This document shows, piece by piece, positions 1 through 7,444 of a DNA stretch of 46,923 nucleotides. The position numbers and the translations under genes were made by a program. The notes under the pieces are model-generated. The model did no database searches. It saw only the letters and a program-made list of their open reading frames with translations, and was not told the DNA's origin. Source of the stretch: an uncultured Bacilli bacterium (GTDB lineage Bacteria; Bacillota_I; Bacilli_A; RF39; UBA660); NCBI GenBank assembly GCA_934167935.1, contig CAKPMH010000006.1, positions 1 through 46,923 on the forward strand. The letters run 5' to 3'. The stretch's first letter is position 1. Every line of letters begins with the position of its first letter.

Positions 1-1316
1 GTTTAACAGTATCTTCAAGTGATAATGTAGGAATAGCATATTATCAATATAGTTATGATAATTCAAATTGGACAACATATGATGGTTCAGCAGCAACTAC
101 ATATGTAACGACAGCGTTTAGTGCAGAAAGAAATCAATTAGTTTATATAAGAGCGTGTGATAGTGCTAAAAATTGTTCAAGTTCATCATCAACTTATATA
201 AGAATTGATAAAACAGCTCCAACTGTGCCATCACTTACTGGAACAAATACAAGCTGGACAAATCAAAATATAAATGTTAAGCCATCATCAACTGATTCGG
301 GTTCTGGAGTAAATCATTATGAATCATATTATAGTGGTTCATGGCATAATTATCCATCTAATGATTATTTTACTAGTGAAAGAAACGAGACAGTTTATTT
401 TAGAGCATGTGATAATGCTGGAAATTGTTCTGGAAATGCTTCGACTGAAATTCATATTGACAAAACAGCTCCAACTAAACCAACATTATCAGGAACAAAT
501 GAAAATTGGACAAATCAAAATGTAAATGTTAGGCCATCATCAATTGATTCAGGTTCAGGCGTTGATCATTATGATGCATATTATAGTGGTTCATGGCATA
601 ATTATCCGTCTAATGATTATTTTAATAGTGAAAGAAATGAACTTGTATATTTTAGAGCATGCGATAAAGCTGGTAATTGCTCTGAATCATCATCAACATA
701 TATAAGAATTGATAAAACTACACCTTCAATATCAATAAACACGAAAGCTTTTTATAATCAAAACTTATCAATATATTCTGTATCATATGGAAAAAGTGGT
801 GGAGCAACAACTTGTATTAATCAAAGTGATGGAAATAAGACAGTATCAAATGTAAATAATTTAGGAAGTTTGGGTTCACATAAAATTACGTGTACGGCAA
901 CAAGTAATTCTGGAATGAAAGCAACAGCAACAACAAATTTAGTAATTAATGGAATGTTTTCCTATGGAACAGGACTAAGCTTTATAAGCCCAGCTTATGC
1001 AAGTGGTAGCAGTATTATAATTCCACAAGGTGGAATTCAGTATGGCCCATATATTCCGGTGTTACCAGGCTGCTATCAGATTTGGTACAATGGTAATGCT
1101 TTAAATGCAAGTAAAGATGTTTATAAGGCATATAGTGGAGCCGGTGCTGGACCACATTACTCATTAATTAATCAAAATTATATATCTGAAAATTCTAATT
1201 ATTATTTACAATTTAATTCATCAGTTTCTGATTTAGAAACAACAATTTATAATAATACTGCATCAACAATAACAGTTAGGGATGTAAATATATGGTATAT
1301 TGGTACTTCATGTTAA
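1..1316 (+). CDS. Ig-like repeat surface protein, 5' end outside window
   Basis: The frame is open from base 3 to the stop at 1314-1316, so this is the C-terminal part (about 437 residues) of a larger protein. It contains tandem domains of 84 residues (252-nt period, for example 243 and 495), each with a conserved RACD-x-A-x-NCS block with two cysteines, followed by IDKTAP-type linkers. Such modules are typical of extracellular bacterial Ig-like stalk domains. The last ~150 residues are not repeated and are rich in Gly, Tyr, Ser and Asn with a terminal Cys, perhaps a binding or capping domain. No sortase motif or membrane anchor is seen at the C-terminus. Because prepilin genes lie next to it and elsewhere in the window, the missing N-terminus may carry a prepilin or signal sequence; this is inference. 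Function is otherwise unknown. Confidence 0.8.
   Translation, partial: LTVSSSDNVGIAYYQYSYDNSNWTTYDGSAATTYVTTAFSAERNQLVYIRACDSAKNCSSSSSTYIRIDKTAPTVPSLTGTNTSWTNQNINVKPSSTDSGSGVNHYESYYSGSWHNYPSNDYFTSERNETVYFRACDNAGNCSGNASTEIHIDKTAPTKPTLSGTNENWTNQNVNVRPSSIDSGSGVDHYDAYYSGSWHNYPSNDYFNSERNELVYFRACDKAGNCSESSSTYIRIDKTTPSISINTKAFYNQNLSIYSVSYGKSGGATTCINQSDGNKTVSNVNNLGSLGSHKITCTATSNSGMKATATTNLVINGMFSYGTGLSFISPAYASGSSIIIPQGGIQYGPYIPVLPGCYQIWYNGNALNASKDVYKAYSGAGAGPHYSLINQNYISENSNYYLQFNSSVSDLETTIYNNTASTITVRDVNIWYIGTSC
3..720 (+). repeat. Tandem 252-nt coding repeats (Ig-like modules)
   Basis: Two nearly identical copies span about 240-491 and 492-720, and a more diverged copy runs from the window start to about 239. 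Each encodes about 84 residues with a WTNQN start, a Tyr/Ser-rich centre and the RACD...NCS block. The two downstream copies are similar enough at DNA level to recombine and change stalk length. Confidence 0.75.
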
Positions 1317-1347
1317 AAATAGTGTAATTTACACTATTTTTATTTTA
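1316..1347 (+). terminator. Intrinsic terminator after Ig-repeat gene
   Basis: Stem AAAATAGTG (1316-1324) pairs with CACTATTTT (1332-1340), with a 7-nt loop and a T-rich tail. It lies directly behind the stop codon. Confidence 0.75.
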
Positions 1348-1360
1348 TTTATAAAAAAAA

Positions 1361-1389
1361 TTGCTAAAATATTAATAATTTGATATTAT
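1361..1389 (+). promoter_or_regulatory. Sigma-A type promoter for prepilin gene
   Basis: TTGCTA at 1361-1366 and TATTAT at 1384-1389 are separated by 17 bases. The gene start at 1406 is 16 bases downstream, leaving room for a short leader with the AGGTGAT ribosome site. Confidence 0.6.
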
Positions 1390-1405
1390 ATAAATAGGTG
1401 ATAGT

Positions 1406-1825
1406 ATGAAAAAAAATGGTTTTACACTAATAGAGCTTTTAGCAGTTTTAGCAGTACTTGGATTAATTTCATTAGTAACAGTATCTACAATAACTGGAAC
1501 ATTAAAATCATATAAAAATACATTATATGAAAATCAAATTAATAATATAGAAGCTGCGGCAAGATTATGGGCATCTGATAATATGCTAAAATTACCAAAT
1601 GATGATTCATCAACTGAAGTTTGTGAATACGTAAATTATAATAACTGCTCAGATAATTATTACAAACTAGTTATTACTCTTTCTGAACTTCAAAAGGGTG
1701 GATATCTTGATACAGATTTAAAAAATGCTAAAACGAAAAAACCATTTGAAAATATAAATATAAATATTATAAAAAAAGGTAAAAAAATTATCTATGAAGT
1801 AAATGATACAGAAAATGAAAGTTAA
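1406..1825 (+). CDS. Type IV prepilin-like (pseudopilin) protein
   Basis: This 139-residue protein has a class III prepilin signal: a short basic leader (MKKNG), cleavage expected between Gly5 and Phe6, Glu10 at position +5 of the mature protein, then a hydrophobic helix to about residue 28. This is the substrate pattern for prepilin peptidase and for assembly by a type II secretion/type IV pilus/Com machine at the cytoplasmic membrane. The rest is a small polar domain with two close cysteines (CEYVNYNNC), possibly a disulfide. It has its own promoter and terminator, so it is monocistronic. Pilus assembly genes are not in the window, so its partner machine cannot be named. ComGC-like competence pseudopilin is an alternative, but it is usually shorter and in an operon. 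Confidence 0.85.
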   Translation: MKKNGFTLIELLAVLAVLGLISLVTVSTITGTLKSYKNTLYENQINNIEAAARLWASDNMLKLPNDDSSTEVCEYVNYNNCSDNYYKLVITLSELQKGGYLDTDLKNAKTKKPFENININIIKKGKKIIYEVNDTENES

Positions 1826-1848
1826 ATGCTATAGAGGCATTTTTTTTC
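1824..1848 (+). terminator. Intrinsic terminator after prepilin gene
   Basis: AAATGC (1824-1829) pairs with GCATTT (1837-1842) and a run of eight to nine T follows. The hairpin overlaps the last bases of the stop codon. Confidence 0.65.
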
Positions 1849-1893
1849 TAGACTAAATTTTACATGAATGATAAAATAAGGATGGTGATTAAA

Positions 1894-2622
1894 GTGTTAT
1901 ATACAAATACAAAAAATAATAAAATAAAAGGAATTAAAAAATTAAATCAAAAAAAATATCGTGATAGAGAAAATTTATTTTTAGTGGAAGGGGAACATTT
2001 AGTTTTAGAAGCATATAAAAAAGGAATGATAGAAGAACTTATTTTAGAACAAAATATTGTTTTTCCACTTGATGTTCCAACTATTTATGTTACAAACGAT
2101 GTTATAAATTATATAAGTGAATTAGATACGCCACAAAACATTATGGCAGTATGTAAAAAAATGGAAGAAAATAATAATTATAATGATCGTATATTAATTC
2201 TTGATGGAATACAAGATCCTGGTAATTTAGGAACTATTATCAGAAGTTCAGTAGCATTTAATATAGATACAATTATTTTAAGTGATGACACGGTTGATTT
2301 ATATAATAGTAAAGTTGTAAGAGCTAGTCAAGGACTATTATTTCATGTAAATATTGTAAAAAAAGATTTATTAGAAATATTACCAAAATTAAAGGAAAAT
2401 AATTATAAAATAATAGGAACAAAAGTTACTCATGGAAATAGTTTAAAAACACTTGCAAAATTCAAAAAATTTGCTATAATAATGGGCAATGAAGGAAATG
2501 GAATAAAAGAAGAAGTAAGTGAAATGTGTGATGAGTTTGTTTATATAGAAATGAATGAGGCATGTGAAAGTTTAAATGTTGGAGTTGCTACTAGTATAAT
2601 ATTGTATGAATTAGATAAGTAG
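1894..2622 (+). CDS. TrmH/SpoU-family RNA 2'-O-methyltransferase
   Basis: The protein transfers a methyl group from SAM to a ribose 2'-OH of rRNA or tRNA. All three SpoU motifs are present: GNLGTIIRS (motif 1), IIMGNEGNGI (motif 2) and SLNVGVATSIILYEL (motif 3), which form the trefoil-knot SAM site and dimer interface. The N-terminal ~90 residues (KKYRDRENLFLVEGEH) match the small RNA-binding substrate domain of this family, as in RlmB/YsgA. I place the start at GTG 1894 because AAGGATGGTGAT lies just before it; an upstream in-frame ATG at 1864 lacks a ribosome site. The exact target nucleotide cannot be read from sequence. It is seven bases before rimM and probably co-transcribed with it. 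Confidence 0.88.
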   Translation: MLYTNTKNNKIKGIKKLNQKKYRDRENLFLVEGEHLVLEAYKKGMIEELILEQNIVFPLDVPTIYVTNDVINYISELDTPQNIMAVCKKMEENNNYNDRILILDGIQDPGNLGTIIRSSVAFNIDTIILSDDTVDLYNSKVVRASQGLLFHVNIVKKDLLEILPKLKENNYKIIGTKVTHGNSLKTLAKFKKFAIIMGNEGNGIKEEVSEMCDEFVYIEMNEACESLNVGVATSIILYELDK

Positions 2623-2629
2623 GTGTTTT

Positions 2630-3124
2630 ATGGATTTTATATATGTAGGTGAAATAGTAAATACTCATGGAATAAAGGGAGAAGTTAGAATTGTTTCTGA
2701 TTTTAAATACAAAAAAGAAATATTTAAAAAAAATTTTAGATTATATGTAGGAAATTTAAAAAAGGAATTAATAATAAATACTTATAGAATACATAAAATA
2801 TATGATATGGTAACATTTATTGGAATAAATGATATTAATGATGTTTTAGATTATAAAGGACAAAAAGTTTATATAAATAGAGCAGATTTAAAAATAGATG
2901 GAATTTTAGATGAGGATATTATAGGATTAGATGCAATTAGTAAAGAAAAAAATATCGGAGTTGTAGTAGATATTTTAAAAAGCAAAGCACATGATATTTT
3001 AGTTGTAGAAAAAAATAACAATAGAAATTTAATTCCATATATAAATGAATTTATAGAAAAAATAGATTTAAAAAATAAAAAAATATATATTAAAGAGATT
3101 GAAGGATTACTAAATGAAAATTGA
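2630..3124 (+). CDS. rimM: Ribosome maturation factor RimM
   Basis: RimM binds ribosomal protein S19 and helps mature the 3' domain of 16S rRNA in the 30S subunit. The N-terminal barrel signature is clear ([16 protein letters not shown]), as is the C-terminal PRC-barrel half ([20 protein letters not shown]). At 164 residues the length is normal. It sits seven bases behind the methyltransferase gene and overlaps trmD by 11 bases, the classical rimM-trmD coupling. The usual upstream rpsP is not present, so the operon is a rearranged version of rpsP-rimM-trmD-rplS. Confidence 0.95.
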   Translation: MDFIYVGEIVNTHGIKGEVRIVSDFKYKKEIFKKNFRLYVGNLKKELIINTYRIHKIYDMVTFIGINDINDVLDYKGQKVYINRADLKIDGILDEDIIGLDAISKEKNIGVVVDILKSKAHDILVVEKNNNRNLIPYINEFIEKIDLKNKKIYIKEIEGLLNEN

Positions 3125-3785
3125 TATTTTAACACTTTTTCCTAAAATGTTTGAAGGATTTTTAAATGAATCAATTATAAAAAGAGCACAAGAAAAAAAA
3201 ATAGTTGAAATTAATATTTATGACATTAGAAATTATACGAAAGATAAACATAAAAAAGTAGATGATTATCCATATGGTGGAGGGGGTGGAATGGTCTTGA
3301 TGTGTCAACCTGTTGTTGATGCAATAGAAACATTAAAGACAGAAGATTCAAAGGTTATTCTTATGTGCCCTCAAGGAAAAAAATATAATCAAACTACTGC
3401 ATATGAATTAAAAAGTGAAAAACACATAATATTAGTATGTGGACATTATGAAGGTTATGATGAGAGAATAAGAAATTTTGTCGATTTAGAAATTAGTATA
3501 GGTGATTTTATTTTAACAGGTGGAGAAATACCTGCAATGGTGGTTACAGATAGTATAACAAGATTACTAGATGGTGTGATAACAAAAGAATCATATGAAA
3601 ATGAATCATTTAATAATAACTTGTTAGATTATCCAACTTATACTAAACCACAAAATTTTAGAGGAATGGAAGTTCCAGATGTATTACTTTCTGGTCATCA
3701 TGAAAATATAAATAAATGGAGAGCTTTGGAAAGCTTAAAAAGAACCGAAAAAAGAAGACCAGATTTACTAAAGAAGGATGATTAA
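3114..3785 (+). CDS. trmD: tRNA (guanine37-N1)-methyltransferase
   Basis: TrmD methylates G37 next to the anticodon of tRNAs reading CCN, CUN and CGG codons, which prevents +1 frameshifting. Family motifs seen are [12 protein letters not shown] at the N-terminus, [10 protein letters not shown], the SAM-binding knot [11 protein letters not shown] and [12 protein letters not shown], and the linker to the C-terminal helical tRNA-binding domain. At 223 residues it is slightly short of the usual 230-250. The start is inside rimM (11-base overlap), suggesting translational coupling. Confidence 0.96.
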   Translation: MKIDILTLFPKMFEGFLNESIIKRAQEKKIVEINIYDIRNYTKDKHKKVDDYPYGGGGGMVLMCQPVVDAIETLKTEDSKVILMCPQGKKYNQTTAYELKSEKHIILVCGHYEGYDERIRNFVDLEISIGDFILTGGEIPAMVVTDSITRLLDGVITKESYENESFNNNLLDYPTYTKPQNFRGMEVPDVLLSGHHENINKWRALESLKRTEKRRPDLLKKDD

Positions 3786-3786
3786 T

Positions 3787-4245
3787 ATGGAAAAAACTTA
3801 TACAATAGTAAAAGAACAACATAATGGTGAAAAAGTATATATAGATTATACAAAATTTAAAGGATTTAAAGTTAAACCAAGAAATCATGTTAAATATGAT
3901 GGAATAAAAGTTAACTCACTTGTTATTATAAAACCATCATTCATAGAAAAATTATTAAAGAAGAAAGTAAAAAGAAAACTTGATTTTTATCTTCAATATA
4001 TAATTTCTATTATGGATAATGATAATGATGAAGAAGGAGAAACTGGAAATTTACGTCTTGCACTTGATGATTTAGAAAGATATAAATCAATTGTTGAATA
4101 TAAATATAGAAAATATTTAGATCAAAAATATATTAATCTACTTTTAAAGAAAATAGAATTATTAGAACGAGAAATAAAAATGAAATTAATTTATAAACAA
4201 GAAGAAGTTTATGATATGGAAGAAGTAAGAGGAAAATCAAGATAA
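3787..4245 (+). CDS. Unknown protein downstream of trmD
   Basis: A 152-residue protein not recognised from any family I know. The first ~65 residues are basic and beta-rich (KVYIDYTKFKGFKVKP..., KVNSLVIIKPSFIEKLLKKKVKRK). Then comes an acidic patch (DNDNDEEGE), and the last ~80 residues are predicted helical with heptad-like Leu/Ile spacing. No signal peptide or membrane segment is present. I start it at ATG 3787 because AGAAGGATGAT is correctly placed for it; ATG 3778 overlaps that site. It takes the place normally held by rplS (L19) after trmD, so it may have a translation-related role, but that is only positional. Confidence 0.7.
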   Translation: MEKTYTIVKEQHNGEKVYIDYTKFKGFKVKPRNHVKYDGIKVNSLVIIKPSFIEKLLKKKVKRKLDFYLQYIISIMDNDNDEEGETGNLRLALDDLERYKSIVEYKYRKYLDQKYINLLLKKIELLEREIKMKLIYKQEEVYDMEEVRGKSR

Positions 4246-4314
4246 TTATGTATAAATGTCTTTTAAAATCCAAAAATAAAAAATAAAGAAAAGAATAAAC
4301 TTAAATAAAAGATA

Positions 4315-4343
4315 TTTACAAAATGAATAAAATGTGTTAGAAT
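4315..4343 (+). promoter_or_regulatory. Promoter of the rplK operon
   Basis: TTTACA (4315-4320), 17-base spacer, TAGAAT (4338-4343) with upstream TGTGT. Transcription would begin near 4350, just before the structured leader, giving a leader of about 110 nt. Confidence 0.75.
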
Positions 4344-4350
4344 TAATGCT

Positions 4351-4440
4351 GGCTATATATTTTTATATAGGCTTAATAAGTGGGAGCGCGGATAATAACC
4401 ACTTAAGAGTGATCTTAAGGCATTAGAACCACTCGCGAAA
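4351..4440 (+). promoter_or_regulatory. Structured mRNA leader of rplK
   Basis: Three elements are visible. A hairpin CTATAT/ATATAG lies at 4353-4370. A perfect 7-bp stem CTTAAGA/TCTTAAG closed by a GNRA-type GTGA tetraloop lies at 4402-4419. The segment AAGTGG at 4378-4383 can pair either with CCACTT (4399-4404) or with CCACT (4429-4433), so two folds are possible. Ribosomal protein operons often carry leaders that copy the rRNA site of a product. I infer such autoregulation here but cannot say whether L11, L1 or another ligand binds. Confidence 0.5.
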
Positions 4441-4462
4441 AAAATAATAGGAGGTGTTTTTC

Positions 4463-4888
4463 GTGGCAAAAGAAATTACAAAAGTAATCGGACTTCAAAT
4501 AGAAGCTGGAAAAGCAACACCAGCACCACCAGTTGGAACAGTTCTTGGACCAGCAGGTGTTAATCTACAAGAATTCTGTACAAAATATAATGATGCAACA
4601 AGAGATAAAATGGGAGATATATTACCAGTTAAAATAACTGTTTATGAAGACAGAACATTTGACTTTGTTATTAAAACTCCACCAACAGCTTTCTTAATTA
4701 AAAAAGCTACTGGATTAAAAAAAGGATCTACTAAAGGATCTAATGAAGTTGTTGCTAAACTTACTCAAGAACAATTAAAACAAATCGCAGAAACAAAATT
4801 GCCAGATTTAAACGCATATACAGTAGAAGATGCAATGAAAATTGTAGCTGGTACTGCTAAAAATATGGGTGTTGAAATCGAAGGATAA
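4463..4888 (+). CDS. rplK: 50S ribosomal protein L11
   Basis: L11 binds the GTPase-associated centre of 23S rRNA (around nt 1050-1110) with L10/L12 and is needed for factor-dependent GTPase control and the stringent response. The N-terminal domain with its proline-rich linker is plain ([19 protein letters not shown]), followed by the rRNA-binding C-terminal domain ([13 protein letters not shown]...). It is 141 residues, the normal length. The start is GTG 4463, seven to nine bases behind the AGGAGGTG site; an in-frame GTG at 4454 is part of that ribosome site and is rejected. secE and nusG, which usually precede rplK, are absent. Confidence 0.97.
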   Translation: MAKEITKVIGLQIEAGKATPAPPVGTVLGPAGVNLQEFCTKYNDATRDKMGDILPVKITVYEDRTFDFVIKTPPTAFLIKKATGLKKGSTKGSNEVVAKLTQEQLKQIAETKLPDLNAYTVEDAMKIVAGTAKNMGVEIEG

Positions 4889-4898
4889 TAATATACAT

Positions 4899-4944
4899 AT
4901 AGGTTATAACCTATGTGGAAGGACAAATCCGCTTGTACCACATA
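4899..4944 (+). promoter_or_regulatory. L1-binding-site-like hairpin between rplK and rplA
   Basis: Two elements precede rplA. The palindrome ATAGGTTATAACCTAT (4899-4914) comes first. It is followed by a stem TATGTGG/CCACATA (4912-4918 with 4938-4944) that encloses GGAC-type internal sequence including a GGA/TCC mini-stem. The two stems share bases, so only one can form at a time. Leaders that imitate the 23S L1 site are known in L11-L1 operons; assigning this one to L1 feedback is inference. The ribosome site AGGAGG begins directly behind the stem. Confidence 0.5.
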
Positions 4945-4958
4945 AGGAGGTTAAATAA

Positions 4959-5654
4959 ATGAGAAAAAGCAAAAAATATTTAGAAGCTTCAAAGAAAGTA
5001 GAAAAAAATAAATTATATACAAAAGAAGAAGCAATAAAATTAGTTAAAGAAACATCAATTACAAATTTTGACTCTTCAGTAGAACTTGCAATGAGACTTA
5101 ATCTTGATACTAAAAAAGCAGATCAACAATTAAGAGGAGCAATCGTTTTACCAAATGGAACTGGAAAAACTAAAAGAGTTTTAGTTTTAGCTAAAGGAGA
5201 AGCTGCAAAAGCAGCAAAAGAAGCTGGAGCTGACTATGTTGGAGATATGGATTACATAGAAAAAATCGAAAAAGAAGGATGGTTCGAATTCGATACTATG
5301 ATAGCTACTCCAGATATGATGCCTCAATTAGGTAAAATTGGTAGACTTTTAGGACCTAAAGGATTAATGCCAAATCCAAAAACTGGTACAGTTACAATGG
5401 ATACTAAAAAGGCTGTTGAAGATGTAAAAAAAGGACGTGTTGAATATCGTACAGATAGTTATGGTAATGTACATGTTTTAATTGGTAAAGTTTCATTTGA
5501 TGATTCAAAATTAGTTGAAAATTTAGATGCTTTTGTATCATTAATTCAAAAATCAAAACCATCAGTAGTAAAAGGGAAATATATTTTAAATGTTTCAGTT
5601 TCATCTACTATGGGACCTGGTGTTAAAATTGATACAAATAGCTTTGACTTTTAA
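4959..5654 (+). CDS. rplA: 50S ribosomal protein L1
   Basis: L1 builds the mobile L1 stalk that moves E-site tRNA out of the ribosome, and in many bacteria it represses its own mRNA. The sequence has the L1 signatures [21 protein letters not shown] and the N-terminal [20 protein letters not shown]. At 231 residues the length is standard. It is preceded by AAGGAGG and the hairpin at 4899-4944. The promoter of the following rplJ operon starts inside its last codons. Confidence 0.97.
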   Translation: MRKSKKYLEASKKVEKNKLYTKEEAIKLVKETSITNFDSSVELAMRLNLDTKKADQQLRGAIVLPNGTGKTKRVLVLAKGEAAKAAKEAGADYVGDMDYIEKIEKEGWFEFDTMIATPDMMPQLGKIGRLLGPKGLMPNPKTGTVTMDTKKAVEDVKKGRVEYRTDSYGNVHVLIGKVSFDDSKLVENLDAFVSLIQKSKPSVVKGKYILNVSVSSTMGPGVKIDTNSFDF

Positions 5655-5672
5655 TTATATTTGTGATATAAT
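5644..5672 (+). promoter_or_regulatory. Promoter of the rplJ-rplL operon
   Basis: TTGACT (5644-5649), 17-base spacer, extended TGA-TATAAT (5664-5672). The -35 box lies within the last codons of rplA. This is among the best consensus matches in the window. Confidence 0.85.
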
Positions 5673-5699
5673 TAATTCGTTCACATGAAAATTGAATAT

Positions 5700-5786
5700 T
5701 TGTACCGTAGACAGTAGGGGAGAAATCTTAATTATCCTACCGAGGAACTTTTATAGATTCTTGGCCTTACTCTACGTAAGGCTTTT
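5700..5786 (+). promoter_or_regulatory. L10 leader with intrinsic attenuator
   Basis: The segment has the typical L10(L12)4-binding layout: CCGTAGACAGTAGGGG (from about 5705), a hairpin whose other side is ATCCTACCGAGG, and an outer GTACC/GGTAC closure. It ends with a terminator hairpin GCCTTAC (5764-5770)/GTAAGGC (5776-5782) followed by TTTTA. In Firmicutes the free L10-L12 complex binds such leaders and lowers rplJ-rplL expression; that mechanism is family knowledge applied here. The terminator lies 37 bases before the rplJ start. Confidence 0.85.
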
Positions 5787-5818
5787 ATATGGTACTTTAT
5801 ATGAATGGAGGTGCAGAT

Positions 5819-6310
5819 GTGGCTAATCAAAAGATAATAGAAGCAAAAGCTAATGTTGTTTCTGAGATTGAATCAAAAATTAAAGATTCATCTTCTGTTG
5901 TTTTATTTGAATATAGAGGACTTACAGTTACTGAAACAAATGAACTAAGAAGAAAACTTAGAGAGACAGACTCTGAATATAAAGTATATAAAAATACTTT
6001 AACAAAAAGAGCACTTGATAATTTAAATATCGATTTATCTGATAATTTAAATGGGCCAAAAGCTATTGCATTCGGTAAAGATGCAGTAGCACCAATTAAA
6101 GTTTTGAGTGATTTTGCAAAAGAACATAAAGCACTTGAACTTAAAGCTGGAATAGTTGATGGAGAAGTTGCTGATATAAAAATGTTAAACGAACTAGCTT
6201 CAATCCCATCAAGAGAAGGATTACTTACAATGTTTGCAAGTGGACTTCTTGCAATACCAAAAGATTTTGCAATTTGCTTAGATTTACATAGTAAAAATTT
6301 AGAAGGTTAA
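5819..6310 (+). CDS. rplJ: 50S ribosomal protein L10
   Basis: L10 forms the base of the ribosomal stalk and carries the L7/L12 dimers on its C-terminal helix. The N-terminal domain is typical (SSVVLFEYRGLTVTETNELRRKLRE, then YKVYKNTLTKRAL), ending with a short helix (FAICLDLHSKNLEG). I start at GTG 5819 (163 residues), seven bases after GGAGG at 5807-5811; a longer frame from 5789 would run through this ribosome site. It is co-transcribed with rplL, 21 bases downstream, under the L10 leader. Confidence 0.95.
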   Translation: MANQKIIEAKANVVSEIESKIKDSSSVVLFEYRGLTVTETNELRRKLRETDSEYKVYKNTLTKRALDNLNIDLSDNLNGPKAIAFGKDAVAPIKVLSDFAKEHKALELKAGIVDGEVADIKMLNELASIPSREGLLTMFASGLLAIPKDFAICLDLHSKNLEG

Positions 6311-6331
6311 TAAAAAGAAGGAGGAATTAGA

Positions 6332-6697
6332 ATGGCAAAATTAAGCGCAAAAGAAATTATAGATTCATTAAAAGAAATGACTCTATTAGAAATTAAAGAA
6401 GTAGTAGATTTAATGAAAGAAGAATTTGGAGTAGATCCAAGTGCTGTAGCTGTTGCAGCTGCACCTGCTCAAGCAGTAGAAGAAGGACCAAGCAGTGTTA
6501 ATGTTGTATTAACAAGTGCTGGTGCTAATAAAATCGCTGTTATTAAATTAGTTAGAGAAATAACTGGTTTAGGATTAAAAGAAGCTAAAGATGTTGCAGA
6601 CAACGGTGGAGTTGTTAAGGAAAAAGTTTCTACAGATGAAGCTAATGAATTAAAAGCTAAATTTGAAGAAGCTGGAGCTACTGTAGAATTACAATAA
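6332..6697 (+). CDS. rplL: 50S ribosomal protein L7/L12
   Basis: This is the stalk protein that recruits and stimulates translational GTPases. The 121 residues show the N-terminal dimerisation helices, the Ala-rich hinge (VAVAAAPAQAVEE) and the globular C-terminal domain with the factor-binding helix (NKIAVIKLVREITGLGLKEAK). The ribosome site AAGGAGGAATTAG is strong, as expected for a protein needed in several copies per ribosome. Confidence 0.97.
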   Translation: MAKLSAKEIIDSLKEMTLLEIKEVVDLMKEEFGVDPSAVAVAAAPAQAVEEGPSSVNVVLTSAGANKIAVIKLVREITGLGLKEAKDVADNGGVVKEKVSTDEANELKAKFEEAGATVELQ

Positions 6698-6705
6698 TTA
6701 TTATT

Positions 6706-6744
6706 GGGTTAGCCTGTACTAAAAATATTAGTATGGGCTTTAAC
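6706..6744 (+). other. Hairpin between rplL and the methyltransferase gene
   Basis: GGTTAGCC...TACTAA pairs imperfectly with TTAGTA...GGCTTTAACC around an A-rich loop. No T-run follows, so it is not a terminator. It may be a processing or stability element separating the abundant rplJL message from downstream genes (inference). Confidence 0.4.
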
Positions 6745-6764
6745 CATCTATAAAAGGAGGTATT

Positions 6765-7358
6765 ATGTCACATTATTTTACAAACGATAACATACAAAGT
6801 AATGAAAGAATAATCAAATGTAAAATTAATAATATCTCTTTTTCTTTTTATACGGATAATAATGTTTTTTCAAAAAAAGGATTGGATTTTGGAACTAGAT
6901 CATTACTTGAAAATCTAGAAATAGAAAAACTACATGGCGATATATTAGATTTTGGATGTGGTTATGGTCCAATTGGAATATATATATCGAAAATAAAAAA
7001 TATTAAAGTTGATATGATTGATATTAATTTAAGAAGTATAGAATTAGTTAAGAAAAACGCTTTATTAAATAATACTACTATCAATGTTTTTGAAAGTAAT
7101 TTATATGAAAATATAAAAGGAAAATATGATTTTATAATTTCTAATCCACCAATAAGAGTAGGAAAAAAAATACTATATGAAATACTTTTTGATGCAAGTA
7201 AGCATTTAAAAGAAAATGGTGAATTATGGATAGTTATTAATAAAAATCAAGGAGCAAAAACAATTTTAAAAGATTTAGAAAAAAAATATAAGGTTACACT
7301 TATAGATAAAAATAAAGGATTTTATATAATTAAGGTTCAAAATCAATTGACAAATTGA
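6765..7358 (+). CDS. RsmC/YbxB-like class I SAM methyltransferase
   Basis: A 197-residue single-domain methyltransferase of the MTS (methyltransferase small) type. Motif I is DFGCGYGPIG, which binds SAM, and the catalytic-loop motif is SNPPIRVG, the N-P-P-x form typical of enzymes that methylate exocyclic amines of guanine in rRNA. It lies between rplL and rpoB, exactly where Bacillus has ybxB. Known relatives are RsmC (G1207 of 16S rRNA) and RlmG; the target here is not proven. Stop codon TGA overlaps the -10-spacer area of the rpoB promoter. Confidence 0.88.
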   Translation: MSHYFTNDNIQSNERIIKCKINNISFSFYTDNNVFSKKGLDFGTRSLLENLEIEKLHGDILDFGCGYGPIGIYISKIKNIKVDMIDINLRSIELVKKNALLNNTTINVFESNLYENIKGKYDFIISNPPIRVGKKILYEILFDASKHLKENGELWIVINKNQGAKTILKDLEKKYKVTLIDKNKGFYIIKVQNQLTN

Positions 7359-7375
7359 AAAGATTTTGGTAAAAT
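7347..7375 (+). promoter_or_regulatory. Promoter of rpoBC
   Basis: A perfect TTGACA (7347-7352) is followed by 17 bases and TAAAAT (7370-7375). It overlaps the end of the upstream methyltransferase gene. A perfect hairpin GTACTTAT/ATAAGTAC (7392-7411, loop TTTT) lies in the resulting leader, followed by few T, and may tune read-through. Confidence 0.8.
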
Positions 7376-7444
7376 TATAAATTGGTTGTATGTACTTATT
7401 TTTATAAGTACACTCTTTGTTAAAATAGTATATGGGGTGAGAAA

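Noticed and set aside
3..720. CRISPR array or repeat-rich non-coding element
   Set aside because: The repeats are in-frame coding units of 252 nt without unique spacers; they encode Ig-like modules.
4454..4462. GTG 4454 as rplK start, and likewise GTG 15325 (oapA), ATG 3778, ATG 32495, GTG 43103
   Set aside because: Each lies in or before the ribosome-binding site that serves a correctly spaced downstream start and adds residues absent from the family.
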